Assembly (NCBI GenBank): GCA_025997795.1
Contig: BNVB01000001.1
Coordinates: forward strand, 17,637 to 81,636
Source of the DNA: Spirochaetia bacterium
GTDB taxonomy: Bacteria; Spirochaetota; Spirochaetia; Treponematales; Breznakiellaceae
Length of the DNA stretch: 64,000 bases
Reading direction: 5' to 3'
The position numbers and the translations under genes were made by a program. The notes beneath the pieces were generated by a model. The model made no database searches. It was not told the origin of the DNA and was given only the letters and a program-made list of their open reading frames with translations. Positions 17,018-24,219 of this stretch are shown here, piece after piece (positions within the stretch are counted from its first letter, which is position 1; each line of letters opens with the position of its first letter).

Positions 17018-17998
17018 CTATTCCCAGCCGCCTGGCGTACCGGGCTTAGTGCTATCAAGTATGACATCTTCCCCTGCGGTGTTGTTTCTGTGGCTAGGAG
17101 GAGTAACATTAACAAACACCGCATCTCCGTCACCGGCAGATATAAATTTATTAGACATATCGCCGCCATCAGAGCCGTAGATAATACCGCCTGTTTTTAT
17201 AAAGGGTCCGTTGCTATCCACATAAACTCCACCGCCCACACCGCCGTCGACTATATTGCCGCTAATACTCCCGCCGCGCATGGTAAAGCTGCCGCCGTAT
17301 TGAACAACAACCCCGCCGCCAGCGCCGGAACCGACACCAGATTTGTTTCCGTGGATAGTACCCCCGGTCATGATAAATACACCGTTTCCGCCTATATAGA
17401 CCCCTCCGGCATAACCGCTGGCGGTATTACTGCTGATTTCCCCGCCGGTCATAATAAAGGTACCGCCATAACCGGTTGCAGATATCTCTACGGCGCCGTG
17501 GCCGTTATTGTTCCTCAGTATAGCGCCGTCCGCCAGGGTACATGTGGCGCCGAGATGCGTCAGTTTTACAAAGTGGCTGCCGGGTGTTGAGGGGGTGCTG
17601 ATATTTTTTCCATCCAGGATCAGTGTTCCCCCTTTTGGATGGCCCAGGGTTAAATGTCCCCCGTTTTGTACCTGAAAAAAATTCGTTTTAAAATCAGTTT
17701 GGCGGCTTATTGTTTCTGTTCCGCTGTAGACGGTGAGTGTTACCGTCCGGGAAACGGTAATGGCACCCGGTGTAACAGAGTTAGGTGTTTCAAAACTTTT
17801 TGCCAGAGCGATTATTTCCGCTGTGGAATGTTCCACCGCCTGCTTTAATTCATTCCAATTACTTACCAGTTTTACCGTTAGATTAAAGTCTATGTCCTCT
17901 TTAATTGGTGTATTACAGGAAGTAAATAAGAAAGTTACCAAGAGCAAGAAAATGCTCATAACTATTGACCGTTTTACAAACATTTTTACAATCATCAT
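17018..17998 (-). CDS. Lipoprotein with right-handed beta-helix (polymorphic-type) repeats
   Basis: About 326 residues. The signal peptide FLLLVTFLFTSC has a lipobox cysteine. The second half consists of repeating rungs: GGTFIMTGGEISSNTA, GVFIMTGGTIHGNKSG and SFTMRGGSISGNI, with GGGV turns between, typical of a parallel beta-helix exposed at the surface. A paralogue with the same rungs is at 40297. The start at 17998 is chosen because TAGAAT lies 5 nt upstream with GTGACG 17 bp further, a leaderless layout; the ATG at 18013 is upstream of that promoter. The ligand is unknown. Confidence 0.75.
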   Translation of the reverse strand: MMIVKMFVKRSIVMSIFLLLVTFLFTSCNTPIKEDIDFNLTVKLVSNWNELKQAVEHSTAEIIALAKSFETPNSVTPGAITVSRTVTLTVYSGTETISRQTDFKTNFFQVQNGGHLTLGHPKGGTLILDGKNISTPSTPGSHFVKLTHLGATCTLADGAILRNNNGHGAVEISATGYGGTFIMTGGEISSNTASGYAGGVYIGGNGVFIMTGGTIHGNKSGVGSGAGGGVVVQYGGSFTMRGGSISGNIVDGGVGGGVYVDSNGPFIKTGGIIYGSDGGDMSNKFISAGDGDAVFVNVTPPSHRNNTAGEDVILDSTKPGTPGGWE

Positions 17999-18087
17999 GG
18001 AAGATTCTATCACAGAGAAAGAATCCCGTCACGGCCTTACCATTCCCGGGGCACTTCGATTTTTTGCAAAAAAACCCACAAAAACGC

Positions 18088-18116
18088 TTGACTTTTCACC
18101 CCATAAGCACTATATT
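18088..18116 (+). promoter_or_regulatory. Promoter of convergent small RNA, copy 1
   Basis: TTGACT, 17-bp spacer, TATATT. The same arrangement (TTGACT, 17 bp, TACTCT) is found next to the other nuclease gene at 60595-60623. Confidence 0.8.
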
Positions 18117-18121
18117 TAAAG

Positions 18122-18184
18122 AGCTTGGGGTTAGTATTAAGTTACGTCCTGGGTAGCCGCCCTGCCTCTGGCAGGGTTTTTTTT
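18122..18184 (+). ncRNA. Putative ~63-nt small RNA convergent with nuclease gene, copy 1
   Basis: A transcript from the promoter at 18088 would start near 18122 and stop at a rho-independent terminator (stem CCCTGCC/GGCAGGG, 18160-18176, then eight Ts). It shares GGGGTTA, a short variable middle, and TAGCCGCCCTGCC with a second copy on the minus strand at 60526-60588. Both copies sit just past the 3' end of a nuclease-like gene in opposite orientation, so any read-through nuclease mRNA would be fully complementary to the RNA. No long reading frame is present. Expression is predicted, not shown. Confidence 0.65.
18160..18184 (+). terminator. Intrinsic terminator of small RNA copy 1
   Basis: A perfect 7-bp GC-rich stem with a 3-nt loop followed by T8. 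The T-tract is only on the plus-strand side, so it ends plus-strand transcription, not the minus-strand nuclease gene. Confidence 0.85.
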
Positions 18185-18198
18185 ACCTTCCCAGCCAA

Positions 18199-18810
18199 TC
18201 ATCTAAAACTACTCGTATCCCAGAAGTGGGGTCTCCCGCCATTCATAGAAACGATGATTTTCCCGGTATAATCCGGGTGCCTCTCCAACACCTGAACAAT
18301 CCTGCGGCGAACTTCGTCGCGGTTTATCTTGGAATCAATGTTCATAAAGACATTTATGGAATTTCCCTTTCTTTTGGCATCACCAAATTCTTTTTCAACC
18401 CTTCTAGATGTTCCCGTGATAGTTCTGAATTCATAGGGAACACCGTTGACTACCGCGTCAGTAACTCGATGGCGGTAGGAGCCTGGTTCGGGGGTAAAGA
18501 AAATAACATTTCCAAGGCTGCTTAGAATCTTGGCTTGGTATAATTCCTTTTTCAGAATATCGTGGTCGTTCTTGTTTTGCGGAATCCTTGACTTTGCCAC
18601 TGACACGTTTGGCGGGAGAGTTAAATCTTTGGTGAACTCATTGGCTTTCTGGAATGCCGTGTTATTTGAGATCCACTTCTTCTCATTCGGATATACCTTT
18701 GCCACATAATCAGTCGTTGCCTTTTTGTTATCTGCGAGGCGCTGCGCTGCGGCCGTCCGTTGGGCTTGCTGAACGCTCTGATTTGTTGAACTTGAGGATG
18801 GTGTTTTCAC
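18199..18810 (-). CDS. CdiA-CT/MuF-toxin-like nuclease domain protein, copy 1
   Basis: A 203-residue protein without signal peptide. The conserved C-terminal ~130 residues resemble the CdiA C-terminal tRNase type (PD-(D/E)xK-like): LPPNVSVAKSRIP, LYQAKILSSLGNVIFF, then DAVVNGVPYEFRTITG, where the usual E-x-K lysine is Arg, a DAKRK segment, and HPDYTGKIIVSMNGG ending FWDTSSFR. The paralogue at 59982 shares all these blocks. A GTG start overlaps the stop of the DUF4130 gene (GTGA), so translation is coupled to a DNA-metabolism operon. No immunity gene is adjacent; a small RNA gene converges on it. Nuclease activity is inference, as both copies carry the Arg substitution. Confidence 0.6.
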   Translation of the reverse strand: MKTPSSSSTNQSVQQAQRTAAAQRLADNKKATTDYVAKVYPNEKKWISNNTAFQKANEFTKDLTLPPNVSVAKSRIPQNKNDHDILKKELYQAKILSSLGNVIFFTPEPGSYRHRVTDAVVNGVPYEFRTITGTSRRVEKEFGDAKRKGNSINVFMNIDSKINRDEVRRRIVQVLERHPDYTGKIIVSMNGGRPHFWDTSSFR

Positions 18811-19352
18811 TGCATCTCTGTCAGGTACTTCCAGTAACGGCGGGGCATAAACTGTTTTTGTAACGCGGGATTTGCCCGGTCTTTGTTGTTAATAGAACGG
18901 TGATAATTCTTCCAAAGTTCTTCCCATTTTTCCATGCCGGTACCACCGTTTTCCGCTTTATGCGGTGTCCAGCGCCGCAGTTCCGGCTCTTGTCCCAAGT
19001 CCCGGATCAAAACAAGTTTCCGCTTTTCATCGATGATCGCCCAGGCGGTTTCGCCAAAGCGTTCCAGAAAATGATCCGCCAATAACGGAAGTACAAAGTG
19101 ATCCGGCGCACAGCGGGCGGTATAACGGTTTTCCGGGCCTTCTGCCTTAAACCGGAGCAGACCCCGAAGGCGGTCAAATTCCCGCCACATTTTCCAGACC
19201 GGATCATTTCTGTCATAATTCCACGCATTGGGAGCAAGCGGAGTCATTGCTTCCAGCCGTTCCAAAACGTTTTGGAAAGCTGCTTCATCCTGCGGTTCAT
19301 CAAAAAGTTCACCCTGTGTTGTATCCATAGTTACTTCAAAAGATTTTATCAA
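18807..19352 (-). CDS. DUF4130/TIGR03915-type DNA-metabolism protein, N-terminally short
   Basis: A 181-residue partner of the radical-SAM protein encoded just upstream (13 bp away). The C-terminal half matches the family: EGPENRYTARCAPDHFVLPL, a WAIIDEKRKLVLIRD segment, and the diagnostic ending NPALQKQFMPRRYWKYLTEM. The family is normally about 250 residues; here the usual YDG-containing N-terminal region is replaced by a short ELFDEPQDEAAFQNVLERL stretch. The start is TTG at 19352 with GGAG 9 nt upstream; ATG 19331 is possible. Family members are often fused to or beside uracil-DNA-glycosylase-like genes, suggesting a role in DNA modification or repair. Confidence 0.75.
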   Translation of the reverse strand: MIKSFEVTMDTTQGELFDEPQDEAAFQNVLERLEAMTPLAPNAWNYDRNDPVWKMWREFDRLRGLLRFKAEGPENRYTARCAPDHFVLPLLADHFLERFGETAWAIIDEKRKLVLIRDLGQEPELRRWTPHKAENGGTGMEKWEELWKNYHRSINNKDRANPALQKQFMPRRYWKYLTEMQ

Positions 19353-19364
19353 ATTACTGGACTC

Positions 19365-20738
19365 CTAAAATTCAAACAACGGCAGTTGGAGGCCGTCGTC
19401 CCCGTTGGCAAGAATACGGCGGAGCCGTTTGGGATTATCCAGCGAGACTCCCGCAAGCCGTTCAAAAATGGTTCCCCCCAGGGTTATAAAGTATCGGGCA
19501 CGTTTTAACACTACCCCCAGCCGCCTAAGGCCGTCAAAACTGATTGGCCGGGAACGGCGGGCTTCGATGATCCGCCGGGCGCTTTTTGCTCCAATGCCCG
19601 GCACCCGGAGCAGTTCTTCGGAGGAGGCCCGCTTAAGTTCCACGGGAAAAAATTCCGGATGGCGGAGAGCCCAGGCGGTTTTGGGGTCCAGCGCCGGATC
19701 AAGAAACGGATCATCGCCAAGAATTTCTTCCGGTAAAAAATGGTAAAACCGCATAAGCCAATCCGCCTGGTAGAGCCGGTGTTCCCTGACAAGGAGCCGC
19801 CGCGGCGCTTCGCGCGGGGTGTGGAATGGATGCCGCGGTGTATACACATCGCCCTGTGTATCGCCGGCAAAGAGATCCGGGGCAAGAGGCGCGGGAGCCG
19901 CCGCAGGGGGAAGCTCCGCCACCGGCATATAGGCGGAATAGTACACCCGCCGGAGGGAGTATTTTTTGTAAAGCGCCCCGGAAAGGCCAATGATGGTTTT
20001 GTCGTCTTCACTGCTGGCCCCCACAATAAGCTGAGTGCTTTGGCCCGCCGGGGCGTATACCGGGGCGGATTTAATCCTGCGGCGATCTTCTTCGGTTTCG
20101 CGGGAAACCTGCAGCACTTCGTTCATGGCGCCGAAGATCAACTTACCCGATTTTTGGGGAGCCAGATGCTGGAGGCTTTTATCTGTAGGAAGTTCGATGT
20201 TGGCGCTGAGCCGGTCTGCCCACAGCCCCGCTTCGCGGATCTTGTTTTCCCCCGAACCGGGAATAATTTTGAGGTGAATATAACCGTTGTACCCTTCCTG
20301 GGTACGCAGGGTCTTTGCCACAGAAATAAGTTTTTCCATAACAATGTCGGGATCGGCAAATATCCCCGAAGATAGAAACAATCCTTCTATATAATTACGG
20401 CGGTAAAATTCGCAGGTAAGTTCCACCAGCTCTCCGGGGGTAAAGGAAGTCCGCTCCGTATCGGCGGAAACACGGTTTATACAGTAGGCGCAGTCAAAAC
20501 GGCACACATTGGAATAAAGCACCTTGAGCAGACTAACACAGCGGCCGTCTCCGGTCCAGGAATGGCAGACCCCCGCCGGTACCCGGTTCCCGAAACCGCC
20601 GGATAATCCGTTGGATGATCCGCCGGATAATCCGGTAGCGGTACCGCCGGCGCTTCCTGTGCTTCCGGAAGAAGCGCAGGAAGCGTCATATTTTGCCGCC
20701 CCGGCAAGGATGCTCAGCTTTTCTCCCAAATCCATCAT
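19365..20738 (-). CDS. Radical SAM protein, putative DNA modification/repair (TIGR03916-like)
   Basis: About 457 residues. It begins MMDLGEKLSILAGAAKYDAS as in the family. The radical SAM cluster motif CRFDCAYCINR lies near residue 85-95, and a C-terminal helix-hairpin-helix (LLRVPGIGAKSARRIIEAR) is expected to bind DNA. Between CASSG and VCHSWTGDGRC is a Gly/Ser-rich repetitive insertion (GLSGGSSNGLSGGFGN) encoded by direct DNA repeats near 20590-20640. The start at 20738 is fixed by a promoter 6 nt upstream. It forms an operon with DUF4130 and the nuclease-like gene. Confidence 0.82.
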   Translation of the reverse strand: MMDLGEKLSILAGAAKYDASCASSGSTGSAGGTATGLSGGSSNGLSGGFGNRVPAGVCHSWTGDGRCVSLLKVLYSNVCRFDCAYCINRVSADTERTSFTPGELVELTCEFYRRNYIEGLFLSSGIFADPDIVMEKLISVAKTLRTQEGYNGYIHLKIIPGSGENKIREAGLWADRLSANIELPTDKSLQHLAPQKSGKLIFGAMNEVLQVSRETEEDRRRIKSAPVYAPAGQSTQLIVGASSEDDKTIIGLSGALYKKYSLRRVYYSAYMPVAELPPAAAPAPLAPDLFAGDTQGDVYTPRHPFHTPREAPRRLLVREHRLYQADWLMRFYHFLPEEILGDDPFLDPALDPKTAWALRHPEFFPVELKRASSEELLRVPGIGAKSARRIIEARRSRPISFDGLRRLGVVLKRARYFITLGGTIFERLAGVSLDNPKRLRRILANGDDGLQLPLFEF

Positions 20739-20744
20739 ACTACT

Positions 20745-20773
20745 ACTATACAACAGTTTAGCTGGAGGTGCAA
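20745..20773 (-). promoter_or_regulatory. Promoter for radical-SAM operon, leaderless geometry
   Basis: TTGCAC, 17-bp spacer, TATAGT, 6 nt to ATG 20738. It is back-to-back with the hydrolase promoter. Confidence 0.7.
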
Positions 20774-20781
20774 GAGTTCTT

Positions 20782-20808
20782 TTGCAATTCAACAGAAAAC
20801 GGTATAGT
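20782..20808 (+). promoter_or_regulatory. Promoter for alpha/beta hydrolase, leaderless geometry
   Basis: TATAGT at 20803-20808 with only 5 nt to the ATG at 20814; TTGCAA 15 bp (or TTTGCA 16 bp) upstream. Confidence 0.55.
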
Positions 20809-20813
20809 AAACC

Positions 20814-21770
20814 ATGGATATACCCTTCATGCCCTGGCCCGCTCTAACTTCGCTGGCTAAGCTTTTTCCCTCAAAACGCTTTCCCGGCCTTTTTTACTAT
20901 GATACCGGAGATACCGGAGGAGAGCGGCCTGCGCTGATTCTAATCCACGGCCTGGGGGACGAAGCCGACACCTGGCGGAATATTATTCCGCTTTTAGCCG
21001 ATGCCGGTTACCGGGTGCTGGCCCCGGACCTTCCGGGTTTCGGAAGGTCACGGGTCCCCATCCAACACTTTACCCTAAGCCGCCATGCAAAGGCGGTAAA
21101 CGAATTAGCCGCGGCGGTTTCTGCGGCATCCATTCCAAAACCCGCGGCATCCATTCCAAAATCCGCGGTACCGGGAAACGCAGGGGTTATCCTTATCGGC
21201 AGTTCCATGGGTGCGGCAGCGGCGGAGCTGGCGGCCATTGGAGCGGAACGGAAAAGTCCCGGTTTAGTAAAGGGGCTTGTTCTTCTGGACGGCTGTATCC
21301 CTCAGGGAGCGCCTTTTCCGTTTTCTATGACACTGGCGGCGGCAAACAAATCCTGGTACCGCTCTTTCCGTAACAATCCCGAAGGGCTCTGGCGCTCACT
21401 GGCTCCCTACTATGCCAATCTGGAAGGCCTTCCCCAGGCAGAGAAGGATTTTCTCCATCAGCGGGTAAAGGACCGTATTTTAAACCTTATGCAGGAACGG
21501 GCCTATTTTTCTTCCATGCGGAGTTTGATACTGCAAACCACGTTCCGTTCCGCCTATTACCGCCGGAACATCAAAAAATGGCCCGGCCGAATCGGCCTTA
21601 TCTGGGGTGAACATGATCTGGTTTTTCCCCTCACCCGGGCAGAATACTTCCGCGCGCTTTTTTCGGCCAAACCGGAACTGACGGTAATCAGAGGCGCGGG
21701 GCATCTTCCCCACCAGGAAAAACCAGCCGAAACAGCCAGGGCAATCCTGAAATTTTGTGACGGATTATAA
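20814..21770 (+). CDS. Alpha/beta hydrolase
   Basis: A 318-residue protein with the alpha/beta hydrolase fold: oxyanion region LILIHGLGDEADTW, nucleophile elbow LIGSSMGAAA (Ser), acid in WGEHDLVFP (Asp) and His in GAGHLPHQEKP. No signal peptide, so cytoplasmic. A 21-bp direct repeat (GCGGCATCCATTCCAAAA twice, near 21125-21165) duplicates AASIPK between the cap region and nucleophile strand. The substrate is unknown. It starts right after a -10 hexamer, with no leader. Confidence 0.85.
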   Translation: MDIPFMPWPALTSLAKLFPSKRFPGLFYYDTGDTGGERPALILIHGLGDEADTWRNIIPLLADAGYRVLAPDLPGFGRSRVPIQHFTLSRHAKAVNELAAAVSAASIPKPAASIPKSAVPGNAGVILIGSSMGAAAAELAAIGAERKSPGLVKGLVLLDGCIPQGAPFPFSMTLAAANKSWYRSFRNNPEGLWRSLAPYYANLEGLPQAEKDFLHQRVKDRILNLMQERAYFSSMRSLILQTTFRSAYYRRNIKKWPGRIGLIWGEHDLVFPLTRAEYFRALFSAKPELTVIRGAGHLPHQEKPAETARAILKFCDGL

Positions 21771-21847
21771 TCCGCAATCCCCGGTACAAAAAAGCCTCGC
21801 TTTTTTTACCGGCTCGCTTTTTTTACTGGATCGATCTATACTGAACC

Positions 21848-22966
21848 ATGATCATTGCCCTGGGCGAAGCGCTTATCGATATGGTGCCCGAAAAAGACAA
21901 TACCGGCCGGGACATCTATGTGCCCTGCCTGGGAGGCAGTCCCTATAATACGGCCATTGCGGCGGGGCGAATTCTGGGAAACAAAAAGGGCCCGCGGGCC
22001 GCTTTTCTTTCCCGGCTTTCCCGGGATTTTTTTGGCGAGGCCCTGGTTCGCCACCTAAAACAAAACAAGGTGTCCACGGATTTAATTATCCGGTCCAATG
22101 AAAACACGACCCTGGCCTTTGTCAAACTGGAAGCAAACAAAGAACCGGTCTATATTTTTTATACCGAAGGAGCGGCGGACCGTTCCCTTCTGCCAACAGA
22201 TATTCCTGCGGAACTTCCCGCCGGAACAAACTGCCTCTCTTTTGGCTCCATTTCGCTTACCATGGAACCCTCCGCCGGAACCATCGAAAATTTTATTTTC
22301 CGGGAAAGCGCCAGGCCGGATGGTCCGGTAATTTCCCACGATCCCAATGTACGGCCCATGATGATCCGTGACCGGGAAAGCTATGTCCGCCGTTTTGAAA
22401 ACTGGGTCCGGGCTTCTGCGATTGTAAAAATTTCTTCTGCCGATTTTGATTTTATCTACCCCGGTCTGGGCTTGGAAAAATCTATGGAAAAAGTTCTTGC
22501 CCTGATTTCCAGTAGAAACCCGGGTTTCAGTAGAAACCCGGGTTTCGGCGGAAACCCTGGGCCAAAGCTGCTGGCCGTTACCCTCGGCGCCGATGGAGCT
22601 GTGGCGCTGTTCCAACATGGCGGCGGCGCTGATGCCGGCGCTGCTGACGGCAGCGCCTTACTGCGGGTATCCGTTCCGGTTTTTAATTTGCCCCTGGCAG
22701 ACACCATCGGCGCAGGAGATACATTCCATGGCGCCCTGCTCGCCTGGCTGGAAGACCATGGTTTTATGTCCAGGGCGGCGTTAGCTGCGTTAACAGAAAA
22801 CAGCCTTAGAGAAGCGCTGGTTTTTGCCAACAAAGCGGCGGCCATTGTCTGTTCCCGCAAGGGGGCGAATCCGCCCACACTGGAGGAGATGGCGCAATTT
22901 CCCACTGGAAATTGCGGGCAATTTCCCACCGGGAATTGCGAACTTCCCACGGGAAATTGCGGGTAA
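21848..22966 (+). CDS. PfkB-family carbohydrate kinase (fructokinase-like)
   Basis: A 372-residue ribokinase-family sugar kinase. The N-terminal signature ALGEALIDMVP and GGSPYNTAIAAGRI bind the sugar; the C-terminal signature DTIGAGDTFHGALLAWL contains the catalytic Asp. Fructose is the most likely substrate from the GEALID start, but this is not certain. Two DNA-repeat insertions occur: SRNPGFSRNPGFGGNPGP in the middle and a C-terminal tail of three PTGNCG-like units after EEMAQF, the latter extending beyond the normal family end. TATACT ends 5 nt before the ATG. aroC follows after 3 bp. Confidence 0.85.
   Translation: MIIALGEALIDMVPEKDNTGRDIYVPCLGGSPYNTAIAAGRILGNKKGPRAAFLSRLSRDFFGEALVRHLKQNKVSTDLIIRSNENTTLAFVKLEANKEPVYIFYTEGAADRSLLPTDIPAELPAGTNCLSFGSISLTMEPSAGTIENFIFRESARPDGPVISHDPNVRPMMIRDRESYVRRFENWVRASAIVKISSADFDFIYPGLGLEKSMEKVLALISSRNPGFSRNPGFGGNPGPKLLAVTLGADGAVALFQHGGGADAGAADGSALLRVSVPVFNLPLADTIGAGDTFHGALLAWLEDHGFMSRAALAALTENSLREALVFANKAAAIVCSRKGANPPTLEEMAQFPTGNCGQFPTGNCELPTGNCG
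22511..22562 (+). repeat. Palindromic 18-bp repeats inside the PfkB gene
   Basis: Two copies of AGTAGAAACCCGGGTTTC plus a diverged third. GAAACCCGGGTTTC is a perfect 14-bp palindrome. The 18-bp length keeps the frame. Confidence 0.85.
22895..22963 (+). repeat. Palindromic ~24-bp repeats forming the C terminus of the PfkB kinase
   Basis: Three units; each of the first two has arms such as CAATTTCC and GGAAATTG around a 4-nt loop. They encode the repeated QFPTGNCG tail immediately before the stop codon. Confidence 0.85.
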
Positions 22967-22969
22967 AGC

Positions 22970-24058
22970 ATGGCTGGTAACAGTTTTGGAACCATCTTTC
23001 GTGTTACAACCTTTGGCGAATCCCATGGCGAGGCGGTGGGCTGTGTTGTCGACGGCTGTCCTGCGGGGCTGCCCCTTACCATAGATGATATAAGCCGCGA
23101 ACTGGAACGTCGCCGACCCGGTGCCGGCGGAAATGCCGGGACCACCCGCGATGAAGCTGACAGGCCGGAAATTCTTTCCGGTATTTTTGAAGGTAAAACC
23201 CTGGGAACGCCCATCGCCATTATTATACGGAATACCAATCAACAATCTGCCGATTACGATACTTTGAAGGATCTCTACCGGCCCGGCCATGCGGACTGGA
23301 CTTGGGAAGCCAAGTACGGTTTACGGGATCACCGGGGGGGCGGCCGCAGTTCGGGCCGCGAAACAGCGGGCCGGGTTGCGGCGGGGGCGGCGGCCAAAGC
23401 GCTGCTGGCGCGCTTTGGCATCACCGTCCGGGCATGGACCGCCGCTGCGGCGGGTATAACGGCCCCCGTACCGGGTGAAGCGGATTTCAATTTGGATGAA
23501 GCGGAACGGAATCCCCTCCGGGTTCCCTCCAAAACAACGGCAGAAAAAATAACCCGTAAACTGGAAGAACTCCATAAGAAGGGAGACAGCGCCGGGGGCA
23601 TGATCGCCTGCCGGGTTACGGGCATGGGCGCAGGCCTGGGGGAGCCGGTGTTCGGCAAACTGCCTGCTCTCCTGGGGCAGGCAGTTCTTTCCATCGGCGC
23701 CTGCAAGGGTATTGAGTTTGGCGAAGGATTTGCCGCCGCAGAACTGAGCGGATCGGAACATAACGATGCCCCTGTTTTTCCGCCCGGCAGAGGCGGTGCG
23801 TTCCGAACCAACCATGCCGGAGGCAGCCTGGGGGGCATTTCCAATGGCATGGAACTGAGCTTCCGTGCCGCTTTCAAGGCTGTTGCGTCCATAACGCTGC
23901 CTCAGACCACCGTTGACAAAACCGGAACAGAGACGGAACTGCGTATCCGGGGCCGCCATGACAGATGCATCGTCCCCAGGGCTGTTCCGGTGGTGGAAGC
24001 CATGACTGCCCTGGTTATTGCGGATCTGCTCCTTTTACAACGCAACGCGCAGATATAA
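22970..24058 (+). CDS. aroC: Chorismate synthase AroC
   Basis: A 362-residue enzyme converting EPSP to chorismate, the last shared step of aromatic amino-acid synthesis; it needs reduced FMN. Signatures: FGESHGEAVGCVVDGCPAGL at residues 14-33, DHRGGGRSSGRETAGRVAAG, and RGRHDRCIVPRAVPV near the C terminus. Full length with no internal repeat insertions. It follows the PfkB gene by 3 bp, probably in one transcript, although the pathways are unrelated. Confidence 0.97.
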   Translation: MAGNSFGTIFRVTTFGESHGEAVGCVVDGCPAGLPLTIDDISRELERRRPGAGGNAGTTRDEADRPEILSGIFEGKTLGTPIAIIIRNTNQQSADYDTLKDLYRPGHADWTWEAKYGLRDHRGGGRSSGRETAGRVAAGAAAKALLARFGITVRAWTAAAAGITAPVPGEADFNLDEAERNPLRVPSKTTAEKITRKLEELHKKGDSAGGMIACRVTGMGAGLGEPVFGKLPALLGQAVLSIGACKGIEFGEGFAAAELSGSEHNDAPVFPPGRGGAFRTNHAGGSLGGISNGMELSFRAAFKAVASITLPQTTVDKTGTETELRIRGRHDRCIVPRAVPVVEAMTALVIADLLLLQRNAQI

Positions 24059-24219
24059 GTATATTTATACGGTTTTTATAAATATTTATACAATATGGCA
24101 AAATAAACATAGATTTTCTTTCTAAGATCATTTTTTTCCCCCATAAAACAAAGTTGTGTTGTATACTAAAATAGGTTGTTAACCTGTTTTTATTTACAGA
24201 ACCCCAAGGGGAGGCTTCT

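Noticed and set aside
18160..18184. Terminator of the minus-strand nuclease gene
   Set aside because: The T-tract is on the plus strand only, and a plus-strand promoter lies 44 bp upstream, so it belongs to the small RNA.
18088..18810. Type III (ToxIN-like) toxin-antitoxin system
   Set aside because: The RNA gene is convergent rather than upstream, has no tandem repeats, and the protein does not resemble ToxN.
24059..24219. Small gene or RNA in the AT-rich gap before cstA
   Set aside because: Only a TATAAATATTTATA palindrome, a weak -10 and the cstA ribosome site are visible; nothing supports a separate gene.
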